A stretch of 64,000 nucleotides of DNA from Bin87 sp963663945 (GCA_963663945.1 OY760687.1:2046001-2110000); one strand, 5' to 3'; shown: positions 52,840-62,218, counted from the stretch's first letter. A program made the numbers and translations. The notes: generated by a model not told the origin, from the letters alone.

Positions 52840-52918
52840 GAATTTAACTGACGGCCAGCTCAGCCGACTAACGCGTGACGCTTGTCGCACCCGCGACCTC
52901 AAGACGGATCGCGGTCGG

Positions 52919-53473
52919 TCAGTAAGACTGCTCAGGCGCCGCGGCGCCGGGTACGAGATCAGGGTTCTCGGACTGCATCGACTGGTATTTGGACGGGCAC
53001 TTGACGAGGATGTTGTCAGTGGCAAAAACCCCGTCGCTGCCGTCGTAATGACCTTCCAGGATGATCTCCGAGTGGGGGTTGAAGAAGAGGTCGGGGAGCA
53101 CGCCGACGTAGGTGGCCGGCATCTGCGGGCTGCCGGGCGCGATGCCCGGCACGTCAGCCTGCTTGTCGCCCAGGCTGAAATGAGAAAGCGTTGAACCATC
53201 CTCCCGGCGGAAACTGTCGGGAGCCAGGGCCCCGGCGACCCGCAGGGTTTGGCCGTCGCTCAGCCTGGGATCTTCGACGAATTCGCTGACGGTGACAAAA
53301 TACAGCGTGTTGCCCGGGAAGGCTGCGTAAACCATGTAGGCTACCGCGAGGGCGATCACGCCGCCGAGGATCAGCAGGCGGGTGCGATGGTTACGCCACG
53401 CGGAGCGCTCGGACTCCGCCTCTGCGGCGTGTTCCGCTACGGAAACGGGGCCAGTGTATGGGTCAGTCTGCAT
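52919..53473 (-). CDS. ccmE: Cytochrome c maturation heme chaperone CcmE, cysteine (CxxxY) type
   Basis: Carries heme covalently from CcmC to the ligation machinery outside the membrane. The 184-aa protein has one N-terminal anchor (LLILGGVIALAVAYMVYAAF, residues ~33-52), then the OB-fold core (LRVAGALAPDSFRRED, YVGVLPDLFF, IILEGHYDGSDGVFATDNIL). The heme-binding site is KCPSKY: Cys159 and Tyr163 replace the usual His...Tyr motif HxxxY. This C-x-x-x-Y variant is known from some archaea and sulfate reducers (System I*). It is the last gene of ccmABCDE. The ribosome site is weak. Confidence 0.9.
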   Translation of the reverse strand: MQTDPYTGPVSVAEHAAEAESERSAWRNHRTRLLILGGVIALAVAYMVYAAFPGNTLYFVTVSEFVEDPRLSDGQTLRVAGALAPDSFRREDGSTLSHFSLGDKQADVPGIAPGSPQMPATYVGVLPDLFFNPHSEIILEGHYDGSDGVFATDNILVKCPSKYQSMQSENPDLVPGAAAPEQSY

Positions 53474-53509
53474 GGTAGTCAGGCCAGTCGATGCGGATGG
53501 TCTCTACCA

Positions 53510-53704
53510 TTATACCGACCCAATCTGCTGTGATCGGTCCGCGTCGGGTTCGCTCCCGGATTCTGTTATTTGCTGGAGCTCCTGCAGGTCGCGTTGAACC
53601 GATTGGCGGCGCCACGACATGTACGCGGCGTAGATGAAGAACACCGCCCACACTACGGCAAAGGCGGCGAACAGGAAAGGCAGATTGTTGGGAGGTACAG
53701 TCAT
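53510..53704 (-). CDS. ccmD: CcmD-like small membrane protein
   Basis: A 64-aa protein with one membrane helix (PFLFAAFAVVWAVFFIYAAY) and a charged cytoplasmic helix (RRQSVQRDLQELQQI). Its position between ccmC and ccmE and its size identify it as CcmD, which releases holo-CcmE from the CcmABC complex. Only 1 bp separates it from the ccmC stop. Confidence 0.84.
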   Translation of the reverse strand: MTVPPNNLPFLFAAFAVVWAVFFIYAAYMSWRRQSVQRDLQELQQITESGSEPDADRSQQIGSV

Positions 53705-53705
53705 T

Positions 53706-54440
53706 CTAGTCGTAGGTTCCTTGACGACGGATGGCGGACACGGCGTCCTCGGTTCCCCGCAGGGCTACACGTTCCAGCAGCAAATACACGAACAACGCCA
53801 GTACTGCGATCAACGAAAAGACCAGGATCCGAGCCATGATCGGCTCGAGGGCGTCATCTGCAGCCTCGGGGCCGATCACCTGCACTGGATGGATCGATCG
53901 CCACCACTGGACGGAATAGTACACGATGGGCACGTCTACAAAACCGATGATGCCGACCACCGCCGACCATGCTCGGCCCTGCTGCGGCGTGGGCGCATAG
54001 TGGCGGATCATCAGGTAGGCCACGTAGATCAGCCACAGGATCAACGTGGTGGTCAGACGCGGCTCCCAGGTCCACCAGACGCCCCACACCGGACGCGCCC
54101 AGATGACTCCGGTGATCAGAGCCAGAGTGACGAACACCACGCCGACCTCGGCGGACGCATGGGCCACGCGGTCCCACATCTCCCCCCGCCGGATGAGGTA
54201 CCCGATGCCGGCCACGGCGCAAACCAAGAACCCCAGAAAAGACAGGATCGAGATGGGAACGTGGATGTAGAAGATGCGCTGGATGTGGCCCAGCACCTGA
54301 TCGGTGGGAGCCACCACGAAGATGAGATACCCGTCGACGATGGTCAGGGCCGCCGTTAGCACCAGCAGCCACGCTCGGGGATCTCGGAGGGAGGAACGAA
54401 TCGAGGATTCCGTTGGGCCACGGCCCGTTATTGCCGCCAA
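53706..54440 (-). CDS. ccmC: Heme-handling membrane protein CcmC
   Basis: A 244-aa protein with six membrane helices, transferring heme to CcmE. The WWD domain is present as WGVWWTWEPRLTTTLILW (residues ~118-135), and axial His candidates lie in RIFYIHVPISILSFLGF and in the later loop. The start appears to be TTG 54440, 6 bases after the ccmB stop and preceded by GAGGG inside ccmB. No later in-frame ATG precedes the first helix. Confidence 0.91.
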   Translation of the reverse strand: MAAITGRGPTESSIRSSLRDPRAWLLVLTAALTIVDGYLIFVVAPTDQVLGHIQRIFYIHVPISILSFLGFLVCAVAGIGYLIRRGEMWDRVAHASAEVGVVFVTLALITGVIWARPVWGVWWTWEPRLTTTLILWLIYVAYLMIRHYAPTPQQGRAWSAVVGIIGFVDVPIVYYSVQWWRSIHPVQVIGPEAADDALEPIMARILVFSLIAVLALFVYLLLERVALRGTEDAVSAIRRQGTYD

Positions 54441-54446
54441 ATTACG

Positions 54447-55121
54447 CTATCCCTCGAACACATACCCGAATATCCACGGGCATATTACCAAAAAGAGCGC
54501 GTCGAAGACTACCAACAGGGGGAGCCACCGGGTCCAGACCCCGAGCATGGGCCCACCCTGCAACACCAGGGAAGTGGCCTCGACCGCGGCGATAATCACC
54601 GGGACGATCACCGGAAAGAAGAGCACGGGCAAAAGGATTTCCCGGGACCGGGTTTGGGCGGCGATGGCGGCAAAGAAGGTCCCGACGGTGGCAAAACCGA
54701 TAGTCGCCAACAGGATGATCAGTCCCAGGATCGGAGACAAAGTTGGGAGGTCGAGCATGACTGCGAACACGGGCAGCAGCACGGCCTCGATAACGAGCAT
54801 GAACGCCAGGGTCCCGAGCATCTTGCCCAGGAAAACGGCGTCACGGCTCACCGGGGCAGCGAGCAGTCCATCCAGCGCCCCCTGTTCAAGCTCGCGAGCG
54901 AACGCGCGATTCATCGCCAGCACCCCGACGAAGCCGTAAGCCACCCAGAGCAGGCCCGGCGCCACCGGCGCGAGACTACCCGGCGTTCGGTTGAGACCGA
55001 AATTGAAGACCACGACCACGATCAGGCCGAAGATCAGTGCCGAAACGACGGTGTCGCGGGAACGAATCTCCAGGCGAACGTCTTTCCACGCTATGGCCAA
55101 GGTCGCGCTGAGCAGCCGCAT
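54447..55121 (-). CDS. ccmB: Heme exporter membrane subunit CcmB
   Basis: A 224-aa ABC-2-like membrane protein with six helices. AWKDVRLEIRSRDTVVSALIF starts the family pattern. FARELEQGALDGLLAAPVSR is the CcmB coupling segment, and the last helices contain FFPVIVPVIIAAVEAT. It works with CcmA to power release of holo-CcmE. It starts 24 bp after the ccmA stop. Confidence 0.91.
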   Translation of the reverse strand: MRLLSATLAIAWKDVRLEIRSRDTVVSALIFGLIVVVVFNFGLNRTPGSLAPVAPGLLWVAYGFVGVLAMNRAFARELEQGALDGLLAAPVSRDAVFLGKMLGTLAFMLVIEAVLLPVFAVMLDLPTLSPILGLIILLATIGFATVGTFFAAIAAQTRSREILLPVLFFPVIVPVIIAAVEATSLVLQGGPMLGVWTRWLPLLVVFDALFLVICPWIFGYVFEG

Positions 55122-55145
55122 GGGCGACAGTCCAAATGGGTCGTG

Positions 55146-55871
55146 TCACCCGTGGGCCGGGCTCGGATCAGATTCGGCAGACGCCGCGTCTGCGCCGCAA
55201 TCAACCGGCGTCTCAACCGCCAATCGGCCACGGTCCAGCGTTAGAACGCAGTCGGCCCAGGCCTGCCCGATCTCGAAGCTGTGCGTCGTCAGCAGCGCGG
55301 TCCTGCCCGACGACGTCCAATCGCGCAGTAACTCGCCCAGCGATGCGACGGAATCGGTGTCGAGGCCCGATTCCGGTTCGTCGAGCAGGAGGACAGCGGG
55401 TTCGTGCAGGATGGCACGGGCCACCGACAAGCGCTTTTGCATGCCGTGAGACAGCGTGCGGACGCGCCGGTCCGCGCGGTCGGCAAGGCTCACCTGTTCG
55501 AGGACGCCGTCGATGCGAACCTGCGGATGTTTTACGCCGTACAGTTTCGCGTAGAAAGCCAGGTTTTCGCGGCAGGTCAGGTCGCTGTACAGCAGGGTCT
55601 GGTGGCCGACAAAGCCGACCAGGGTTCGCGCACGACCGCCCGAACGCCGCATACGCAGGCCGGCGATATGCGACTCGCCCGCGTCGGGGCGCGAAAGGCC
55701 CGCCAGGATCCGGAGCAGGGTGGTCTTTCCCGCGCCGTTAGCTCCGAAGAGTACCGCGATCTGACCCCAGGGCACGGAAACGTCGACGCCGCGCAGCACG
55801 CTCCGATCACCGTAGTCCTTGCGCACGCCAACCGCCGAGATGGCAGACGAACCGGCCGAGGCGGAGGTCAT
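55146..55871 (-). CDS. ccmA: Heme exporter ATP-binding subunit CcmA
   Basis: A 241-aa ABC ATPase. Walker A is LFGANGAGKTTLLRIL (residues ~37-52), the signature is TLSHGMQKRLSVARAIL, Walker B is PAVLLLDEPESGLD, and the H-loop is ALLTTHSF. Fused order with ccmB, C, D and E identifies it. It lies 9 bp after an acyl-CoA ligase gene, so the ccm genes share a transcript with it. ccmF and ccmG/H are not in the window. Confidence 0.92.
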   Translation of the reverse strand: MTSASAGSSAISAVGVRKDYGDRSVLRGVDVSVPWGQIAVLFGANGAGKTTLLRILAGLSRPDAGESHIAGLRMRRSGGRARTLVGFVGHQTLLYSDLTCRENLAFYAKLYGVKHPQVRIDGVLEQVSLADRADRRVRTLSHGMQKRLSVARAILHEPAVLLLDEPESGLDTDSVASLGELLRDWTSSGRTALLTTHSFEIGQAWADCVLTLDRGRLAVETPVDCGADAASAESDPSPAHG

Positions 55872-55880
55872 CGTATTGGA

Positions 55881-57494
55881 TCACCGGTGATGTTCAAAGC
55901 GTTCCCGGAGGACCTTTTTATCGAACTTGCCCACGCTGGTTTTGGGTATTTCGTCGATGAACACCACGTCATCCGGAAGCCACCACCGGGCGAAGTCGGG
56001 CCGAATGAAGTCCAGTATCGTGTCCTTGGTCAACGGGCCCGACGCTTCCGCTCGCGTCACCACGCAGGCCAGCGGCCGCTCTTGCCACTGAGGGTCGGGC
56101 ACGGCGATGACGGCGGCCTCCAAGACGTCGGGGTGCGCCATGATGGCGGACTCCAGGTCCACGGACGATATCCACTCGCCTCCGCTTTTCACCATGTCCT
56201 TGACCCGGTCGACGATCTGTATGTAGCCATTGGCGTCGATGGTGGCGATGTCGCCGCTGTGGTACCAGCCGTCGATGAAGGTCTCGGCGCTGCGCTCGTC
56301 GTCAACGTACTGGTCAGCCACCCACGGGCCTCGGAACCAGAGTTCCCCGCGCTGTTCACCATCCCAGGCCAGGTCGTCGCCGTTTTCGTCGGCCAGCTTC
56401 ATGTCGATGCCGGGGGCAGTTACTCCCTGGCTGGCATTGAGCTCGAGGCGTTCCACATCAGGAAGGTCATCCAGCCAGCTTCGCCGCCGGTTCACGGAGA
56501 TCAGCGGCGCGGCCTCGGTCATGCCGTAGGCGTGGACAATTTCGACACCCAGTCGATCGCGGTACGCCTGCAGGACGGCGAGAGGAACCGCCGAGCCTCC
56601 GCTGACCACCTGCCGCAGCGACGACAGGTCATATTCGACGCCAGACCGCTGGAGGTAGTCGAGGACGCCGATCCAGATGGTCGGCACTCCGGCGCTGATG
56701 GTCACGCGCTCGCGTTCAATCATCTCGCAGATGACGCGCGGGTCCGGACGCACTCCCGGGAAGACCTGCGAGGCGCCGAACATGGTAGCCGCGTAGGGGA
56801 AGCCCCAACAGTTGGCGTGGAACATCGGCACGATGGCCATGATCCGGTCGCGTTCCGAAACCGCCAGCATGTCCGCGGTGGCCGCCGTCATGGAATGGAG
56901 GTACACGGCCCGGTGGGAATAGGCCACGCCCTTGGGCAAACCGGTGGTGGCGGAGGTGTAGCAGAGGCCCATGGTGGAGTACTCGTCGACATCTGCCGGA
57001 CGATACTCGGGCGACGCGGCGTCCAGCAGGGTTTCGTAGCACGCGGCGCTGGGCAGCGACGTGTCCATCTCACCTGGGTCGCCGAGGATGATGAAATGCT
57101 GCACCGAGGTGAGGCGGTCGGCGATGGCCTCGATCACCGGCGCAAGGTCGGGATCGATCAACAGTACCTTGTCGCCCGCGTGGTTGATGATGTAGACCAT
57201 GTCATCGGGCGCCAACCGGATGTTGATGGTGTGGGTAATCGCGCCAATGGTCGCCGGGGCGAAATACGCCTCCAGGTGGCGATAGGTATTCCAGGCGAAC
57301 GTGCCAACCCGGTCACCGTGGCCAACCCCCAACTCGCGCAGTGCGTTGCCCAGCCGCGAGGTACGCTCGAACATATCGGCGTAGGTGTAACGGTGGGTGT
57401 CCTCGCCAACACGCGTTACGATTTCCTTGTTCGGGAAGTGGGTTGCCGCGCGTTCCAAAATGCGGTTAGCCAGCAACTCATAGCGCATCGTCAT
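55881..57494 (-). CDS. AMP-forming acyl-CoA synthetase (fatty-acid-CoA ligase-like)
   Basis: A 537-aa ANL-family enzyme. YTSATTGLPKGVAYSHRAVY is the P-loop (A3). MTEAAPLISVNRRRSW is an A5-like segment, GWYHSGDIATIDANGYIQIVDR is A7-A8, and PKTSVGKFDKKVLRE contains the catalytic C-terminal Lys. It activates a fatty or aromatic acid; the GMTEAAP sequence is common among medium/long-chain members. AGGAG lies 7-8 bases before the ATG. The ccm genes follow directly. Confidence 0.91.
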   Translation of the reverse strand: MTMRYELLANRILERAATHFPNKEIVTRVGEDTHRYTYADMFERTSRLGNALRELGVGHGDRVGTFAWNTYRHLEAYFAPATIGAITHTINIRLAPDDMVYIINHAGDKVLLIDPDLAPVIEAIADRLTSVQHFIILGDPGEMDTSLPSAACYETLLDAASPEYRPADVDEYSTMGLCYTSATTGLPKGVAYSHRAVYLHSMTAATADMLAVSERDRIMAIVPMFHANCWGFPYAATMFGASQVFPGVRPDPRVICEMIERERVTISAGVPTIWIGVLDYLQRSGVEYDLSSLRQVVSGGSAVPLAVLQAYRDRLGVEIVHAYGMTEAAPLISVNRRRSWLDDLPDVERLELNASQGVTAPGIDMKLADENGDDLAWDGEQRGELWFRGPWVADQYVDDERSAETFIDGWYHSGDIATIDANGYIQIVDRVKDMVKSGGEWISSVDLESAIMAHPDVLEAAVIAVPDPQWQERPLACVVTRAEASGPLTKDTILDFIRPDFARWWLPDDVVFIDEIPKTSVGKFDKKVLRERFEHHR

Positions 57495-57623
57495 AGCGAA
57501 TCTCCTGCCGTGGGTCCCACTGTGAGCTTAGTATCGATCGTGGTGTGTCTAATATTTCGTCGCAAGGAACCGATGACATTGCAGCGGTGAAGGATCGCAG
57601 TCGATATTCGCTCGGCTCGCGCA

Positions 57624-58418
57624 TCACGGATGCTTGATGCTGACCCCACCGTCGATGGCCCAGGTCTGGCCAGTGACATAGGAGGCGGCCGGTGAGGCGA
57701 GATAGACGGCCAGATAGCCCACCTCGATGAGGCGGCCCACGCGAGCGAGGGGAATAGAATCCCCGGCGGACGCGTCGCGCGTCGCGAAAGCCTCCTCGGA
57801 CATTTGCTCCGGATCGGGGAACGTGCCGGGCGCGATGGCGTTACAGCGGATGCCGAAGGGCGCCCACTCCTGGGCCACGCACTCGGTGAATCGCATCAGG
57901 CCGGCCTTGGAGGCGTCGTAAGCAGCGGACATGGGGCGCCCGCGAAATGACGCCCAGCCGCTGATATTGATCACGTTGCCCTGGCCCCGCTCCAGCATGT
58001 GGGGGCCGATGGCGCGACAGCCCTGGAAGGCCTCTGTCAGATTGATGTCGACGATGCTGTGCCACTCGGCCTCGGTCATGCCGGGGATATCGCTGCCGGG
58101 TAGCTGCGCGACCGGTTTACGGATGGCGTCTCCAACACAGTTGACCATGGTATCGATGTGGCCGAACTCCGCGAGGGTGCGGTCAACGATGGCGTCGGTA
58201 TCCGCCGCGATGGTCGCGTCACCGGTGAGGGGCAGGCAGGTCCCGCCCATGGCTCTGATTTCCTCTGCAACGCGGTTCACGCCGGTGGAGGTCAGGCCCG
58301 TTACCGCCACATCCGCGCCGGCCTGAGCGAACGCCAGGGCGATGCCCTTGCCGATGCCACGACCCGCGCCAACCAGCAGCACTTTCTGCCCCGTTACGTC
58401 GAAGATATCCAAACTCAT
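57624..58418 (-). CDS. Short-chain dehydrogenase/reductase
   Basis: A 264-aa SDR. GAGRGIGKGIALAFAQAGAD is the NAD(P) loop (GxxxGIG). VNCVGDAIRKPV stands for NAG, and NISGWASFRG with Ser plus YDASKAGLMRF gives the Y-x-x-x-K pair. The tail SPAASYVTGQTWAIDGGVSI is the classical end. The substrate is unknown. ATG 58418 has AGGAG in front; 30 extra residues from 58508 do not match the family. It lies 129 bp upstream of the acyl-CoA ligase on the same strand. Confidence 0.9.
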   Translation of the reverse strand: MSLDIFDVTGQKVLLVGAGRGIGKGIALAFAQAGADVAVTGLTSTGVNRVAEEIRAMGGTCLPLTGDATIAADTDAIVDRTLAEFGHIDTMVNCVGDAIRKPVAQLPGSDIPGMTEAEWHSIVDINLTEAFQGCRAIGPHMLERGQGNVINISGWASFRGRPMSAAYDASKAGLMRFTECVAQEWAPFGIRCNAIAPGTFPDPEQMSEEAFATRDASAGDSIPLARVGRLIEVGYLAVYLASPAASYVTGQTWAIDGGVSIKHP

Positions 58419-58726
58419 CGGTTCCACTCCTGATGGTGTTGCGCGCGTCGCAGCAGTAATCCTGGCGATTTCGGAGTTCATGGTGCCACACTGATAGTTG
58501 CACGGCAACCGCGGCCGGACGGTGGTGCGACTGGCGCTCTGAATTGCAGACGGCCAAGAAAGCCGCGCAATATTGACCGGATGCCTTGCTGAAATCCGAG
58601 CCCTGGCGCGACGTCACGCAAGCCGCGGCCCGGGTTCATACGATGGGTGGTCCGGCGTGGCGGATCGCAACGGCGATGGGGTAAAATCGTTGAACGCGAT
58701 TTTAGCCAGAATGCGAGGTGCGAGAC
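58419..58726. other. Divergent intergenic region between the SDR and a hypothetical gene
   Basis: 308 bp without a gene. TAAAATCG (58682-58689) and CGATTTTA (58697-58704) form a perfect 8-bp inverted repeat around TTGAACG, 22 bp before the next start. It may be an operator, or a hairpin that affects the ribosome site GAGGTG. Confidence 0.45.
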
Positions 58727-59113
58727 ATGCCCAGGGACAGCAATCGGGTCGTGTACCCGCCAGAAGGGTGGACCAACTCGCTGGCCGCGGAATTCATGGG
58801 CCCCGACCAATTTGGCAACGGCGAAATGTATGACGTCCATGTTGGCGAGGATCCGCTGATCCGCCTCATTTACGACGAGCGCGACGAGGAAATCACGGTT
58901 CGGTGCCTGCGCTGCGAGCAACAATCGCAGGCCGCCGGTCGTTTCACCGCGCACCCCATGATCGGCATCGTCAGCATCAACGCCACCGCGTTGCTGGTTC
59001 CCATGAACACGCCACGGATCCTGAGGCACCTGGCAGACCGGCACGAGGAAACGCTTGGCGGAATTGACGATGTGGATTTTTTCAATTGCCTGCTGGACAG
59101 TTGCGGCCTGTGA
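58727..59113 (+). CDS. Hypothetical protein
   Basis: A 128-aa soluble protein that I do not recognise. It begins MPRDSNRVVYPPEGWTNSLA and contains EITVRCLRCEQQSQAAGRF (a CLRC pair), and later HLADRHEETLGGIDDVDF. The single CxxC is not enough for a zinc ribbon by itself. The CLRC pair also occurs at the end of the 63-aa protein at 35254-35445, possibly by chance. GAGGTG precedes ATG 58727. The GMC oxidoreductase follows after 45 bp and may be co-transcribed. Confidence 0.6.
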   Translation: MPRDSNRVVYPPEGWTNSLAAEFMGPDQFGNGEMYDVHVGEDPLIRLIYDERDEEITVRCLRCEQQSQAAGRFTAHPMIGIVSINATALLVPMNTPRILRHLADRHEETLGGIDDVDFFNCLLDSCGL

Positions 59114-59158
59114 CCGGCGCCAGCATGGACGGGGATTCGATCATCGGGAGGTGACCCC

Positions 59159-60709
59159 TTGCAGTATGACTACATAATCGTAGGCGGAGGATCGGCCGGA
59201 TGCGCGCTGGCGTCACGGTTGACCGAGGACCCGGACGTGTCGGTCCTGCTCCTTGAAGCCGGCCCGGATTACCCTGATTTCGAGCATTTGCCGATCGACC
59301 TGAAAGACGGCAACAACGTGTGGCGTTCCGCGTACGGGCCGCACAGTTGGGGTTACCTGGCCAAGGGCACGCCGCAACAGGAAGAGCCCATCATCATCCC
59401 GCGAGGCAAGGCCATGGGCGGTTCGTCCAGCATCAACGGCCAGGTGCTGTTCCGCGGAGTGCCGGAGGACTACGATAACTGGGCAATTTGGGGGAACGAC
59501 GAGTGGTCGTTCACCAAAGTGCTGCCGTATTTCCGCCGCCTGGAAAACGACCTCGACTTCGGCGGCGACGATTTCCACGGCAACTCGGGCCCGATTCCGG
59601 TGCGGCGGTACAAGCGCCATGAGTGGCTGCCTGTCGCTGAAGCGTTTTACGACACGTGCCGGGAACTGGGGTTTCCGGAAGATGCCGATCAGAATCATCC
59701 CGACTCGTTCGGCGTGGCGGCGCGGCCCCTGAACAACATCGACGGCGTCCGGATGAGCACCTCTTTGACCTACCTGTCGCTGGCGCGCCACCGCATGAAC
59801 CTTACGGTGCGGGGGAACGTGGTTACCCGGCGGGTGCTCTTCGAGGGCAAGACCGCCGTCGGCGTCGAAGCGGAGAGTGGCGGCGAGGTATTCGAGGTCT
59901 ACGGCGACCAGATTATCCTGAGCGCAGGGGCCATCGGATCGCCTCAGATACTCCTGCTTTCGGGCGTGGGACCGGCGGACCATCTCCAGGAAATGGGCAT
60001 ACCGCTGGTGCACGAGCTCACGGGAGTTGGCGAGAACCTGCGGGACCACCCGGCGGTGTTCAGCCTGTTCCGGGGTGTGGGCGACCCCCCCGATCTGGAC
60101 GCGCCCAGCATCCAGGTCGCATTGCGCTACAGCCCGGAGGGCACGGGCACCCGGGGCGACATTCAGCTTTCGCCGATCCTGATGACCAGCGAGCATCGCC
60201 CGGCCAGCGTGAACATCGAAACGGACGATTTCCACTTCGGGTTCAGCGCGGCGCTACAGAACGCGTCCACTGCCGGACGCCTGCGCCTGGCCTCCACCGA
60301 CCCGCACGTCCAGCCGGACCTGTTCTACGACTACCTGTCGGATCCGGTGGACCGCCAGCGCCTGCGCGCGGCCGTGCGGCTGGGCTTGGAAATTGCTGAG
60401 CAGCCTACCTTCAGCGAGTTCGTAGTGGAGCGTCTGTCTCCCACGGACGAAGACCTGGCCTCGAACGCTGAGCTGGATCAATGGATGCTGCGCAACGCTT
60501 ACACCCAGCACCACTCGTCGGGCACCTGCAAGATGGGTCCCGGCTCGGATCTGGACGCGGTGGTCGACCAATACTGCCGGGTCTACGGCATGGAGAACAT
60601 ACGCGTCGTCGACGCGTCGGTTATGCCCGACGTGATCCGCGCGAACACCAACGCCACTACAATAATGATTGCAGAGCGGGCTGCAGACTTCATCAAAGAA
60701 GGCAAGTAG
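59159..60709 (+). CDS. GMC-family oxidoreductase (choline dehydrogenase-like), TTG start
   Basis: A 516-aa flavoprotein oxidising an alcohol. YDYIIVGGGSAGCALASRL is the FAD loop. GKAMGGSSSINGQVLFRG (GMC signature 1) comes near residue 83, and ILSAGAIGSPQILLLSG (signature 2) near residue 258. TQHHSSGTCKMGPGSDLDAV carries the catalytic His, and NTNATTIMIAERAADFI is the end. The TTG at 59159 is preceded by GGGAGGTGA and starts exactly at the conserved MQYDYIIVG. Fungal-type aryl-alcohol and bacterial choline/PEG dehydrogenases share the pattern. Confidence 0.91.
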   Translation: MQYDYIIVGGGSAGCALASRLTEDPDVSVLLLEAGPDYPDFEHLPIDLKDGNNVWRSAYGPHSWGYLAKGTPQQEEPIIIPRGKAMGGSSSINGQVLFRGVPEDYDNWAIWGNDEWSFTKVLPYFRRLENDLDFGGDDFHGNSGPIPVRRYKRHEWLPVAEAFYDTCRELGFPEDADQNHPDSFGVAARPLNNIDGVRMSTSLTYLSLARHRMNLTVRGNVVTRRVLFEGKTAVGVEAESGGEVFEVYGDQIILSAGAIGSPQILLLSGVGPADHLQEMGIPLVHELTGVGENLRDHPAVFSLFRGVGDPPDLDAPSIQVALRYSPEGTGTRGDIQLSPILMTSEHRPASVNIETDDFHFGFSAALQNASTAGRLRLASTDPHVQPDLFYDYLSDPVDRQRLRAAVRLGLEIAEQPTFSEFVVERLSPTDEDLASNAELDQWMLRNAYTQHHSSGTCKMGPGSDLDAVVDQYCRVYGMENIRVVDASVMPDVIRANTNATTIMIAERAADFIKEGK

Positions 60710-60802
60710 CGTTATTTCCTCCCTAAACCCGCACTGCGACCGACTTACGCGCACCACTTAACTCCCGGCGGCAACCAAAGCAACAGAGGACGGCACCAAG
60801 CG

Positions 60803-62218
60803 ATGACTACTTCGGCAACTCGGATTGAACGCGACTCCATGGGTGAGATGGAGGTCCCTGCCGACGCCCTGTACGGTGCGTCGACCATGCGGGCAGTTTT
60901 GAACTTTCCCATCAGCGACCTGCGCTTCCCCCGGCAGTTCATACGTGCCCTTGGGCTCATAAAACAGGCGGCGGCCCAGACCAACATGGACTTGGGTGTC
61001 CTCGACCCCACGGTCGGGAACGCCATCGTCCAGGCGGCCCAGGAGGTCGTGGACGGCAAGCACGACGATCATTTCGTGCTGGACATATTTCAGACTGGAT
61101 CCGGCACCTCGACCAACACCAACGCCAATGAGGTGATCGCCAACCGGGCTTCGCAAATCCTGGGCGGCGACCTGGGGTCGCGCCTGGTGCATCCCAACGA
61201 CAACGTCAACCTTGGCCAATCTTCTAACGACGTTATTCCCACGGCGATCCACCTGGCGGCGCTGCTGGGGCTGAACGAGGACCTGGCGCCGGCGTTGGAG
61301 TCACTGCGATCGGCGCTGCAGGCGAAATCCGACGAGTTCTGGCCGATCATCAAAACGGGAAGAACGCACCTGCAGGACGCGACCCCGGTCCGGCTCGGCC
61401 AGGAGTTCAGCGGTTACGCGGGCCAGGCGCAATACAGTGTCACCCGGGTGAGGCGGGCGCAGGAAGCGCTGGCGGAAGTGGCCCTCGGCGGAACCGCGGT
61501 GGGCACCGGCGTGAACACGCATCCGGAGTTCTCGCAGCGAACCTGTGCCAGGCTGGCGGAAATTACCGGGGTTTCCATCCGTGAAACTGGCAACCACTTC
61601 CAGGCACAGTCGGCCCTGGACGGGATCGTCGAGGCCAGCGGCCAACTGAAAACCGTAGCTATCAGCCTGCACAAGATCGCCAACGACATCCGGTTCCTTG
61701 GCTGCGGGCCCCGCGCCGGATTGGGCGAGATCAACGTGCCCGAGGTACAGCCGGGCAGCAGCATAATGCCGGGCAAAGTCAACCCGGTGATTTCGGAATC
61801 AGTGATCCAGGTCGCCGCGCACGTCGTCGGCAATGACGCGGCGGTTGCGCTGGCCGGGGCTGGCGGGTATTTCGAGCTGAACACGATGATGCCCCTGGCC
61901 GCGTACAACCTGCTCCAGTCGGTGTCGCTGCTGGCGGCATCGGCCAGCAATTTCGCGGAGCAGTGCGTGGTCGGAATCACCGCGACGGATACCGGACCCG
62001 CCATGGTCGAAAAGGGCCTGATGCTGGGAACGGCGTTGGCGCCGTCCATCGGCTACGATGCGGCCGCGGGTATCGCCAAGAAGGCGGCGGAAACCGGCAG
62101 CACCATCCGCGAAGTCGCGCGGAACGACACCGCCCTGAGCGAAGCGGAACTCGACGCGCTGCTCAATCCCGAGGATATGACGAAGCCGAGCCTGGAAGTC
62201 CGGGGTGGCGGCGGCTAG
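60803..62218 (+). CDS. fumC: Fumarate hydratase class II
   Basis: Interconverts fumarate and malate in the TCA cycle. The 471-aa protein has ERDSMGEMEVPADALYGAST at the start and TGSGTSTNTNANEVIANRA near residue 100. HPNDNVNLGQSSNDVIPTAI and GRTHLQDATPVRLGQEF (catalytic His region) follow, then the superfamily signature GSSIMPGKVNPVISES. All catalytic segments are present. A CCCC-GCCGG / CCGGC-GGGG stem without a T-tract lies at about 62256-62280, downstream of the stop. Confidence 0.95.
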   Translation: MTTSATRIERDSMGEMEVPADALYGASTMRAVLNFPISDLRFPRQFIRALGLIKQAAAQTNMDLGVLDPTVGNAIVQAAQEVVDGKHDDHFVLDIFQTGSGTSTNTNANEVIANRASQILGGDLGSRLVHPNDNVNLGQSSNDVIPTAIHLAALLGLNEDLAPALESLRSALQAKSDEFWPIIKTGRTHLQDATPVRLGQEFSGYAGQAQYSVTRVRRAQEALAEVALGGTAVGTGVNTHPEFSQRTCARLAEITGVSIRETGNHFQAQSALDGIVEASGQLKTVAISLHKIANDIRFLGCGPRAGLGEINVPEVQPGSSIMPGKVNPVISESVIQVAAHVVGNDAAVALAGAGGYFELNTMMPLAAYNLLQSVSLLAASASNFAEQCVVGITATDTGPAMVEKGLMLGTALAPSIGYDAAAGIAKKAAETGSTIREVARNDTALSEAELDALLNPEDMTKPSLEVRGGGG

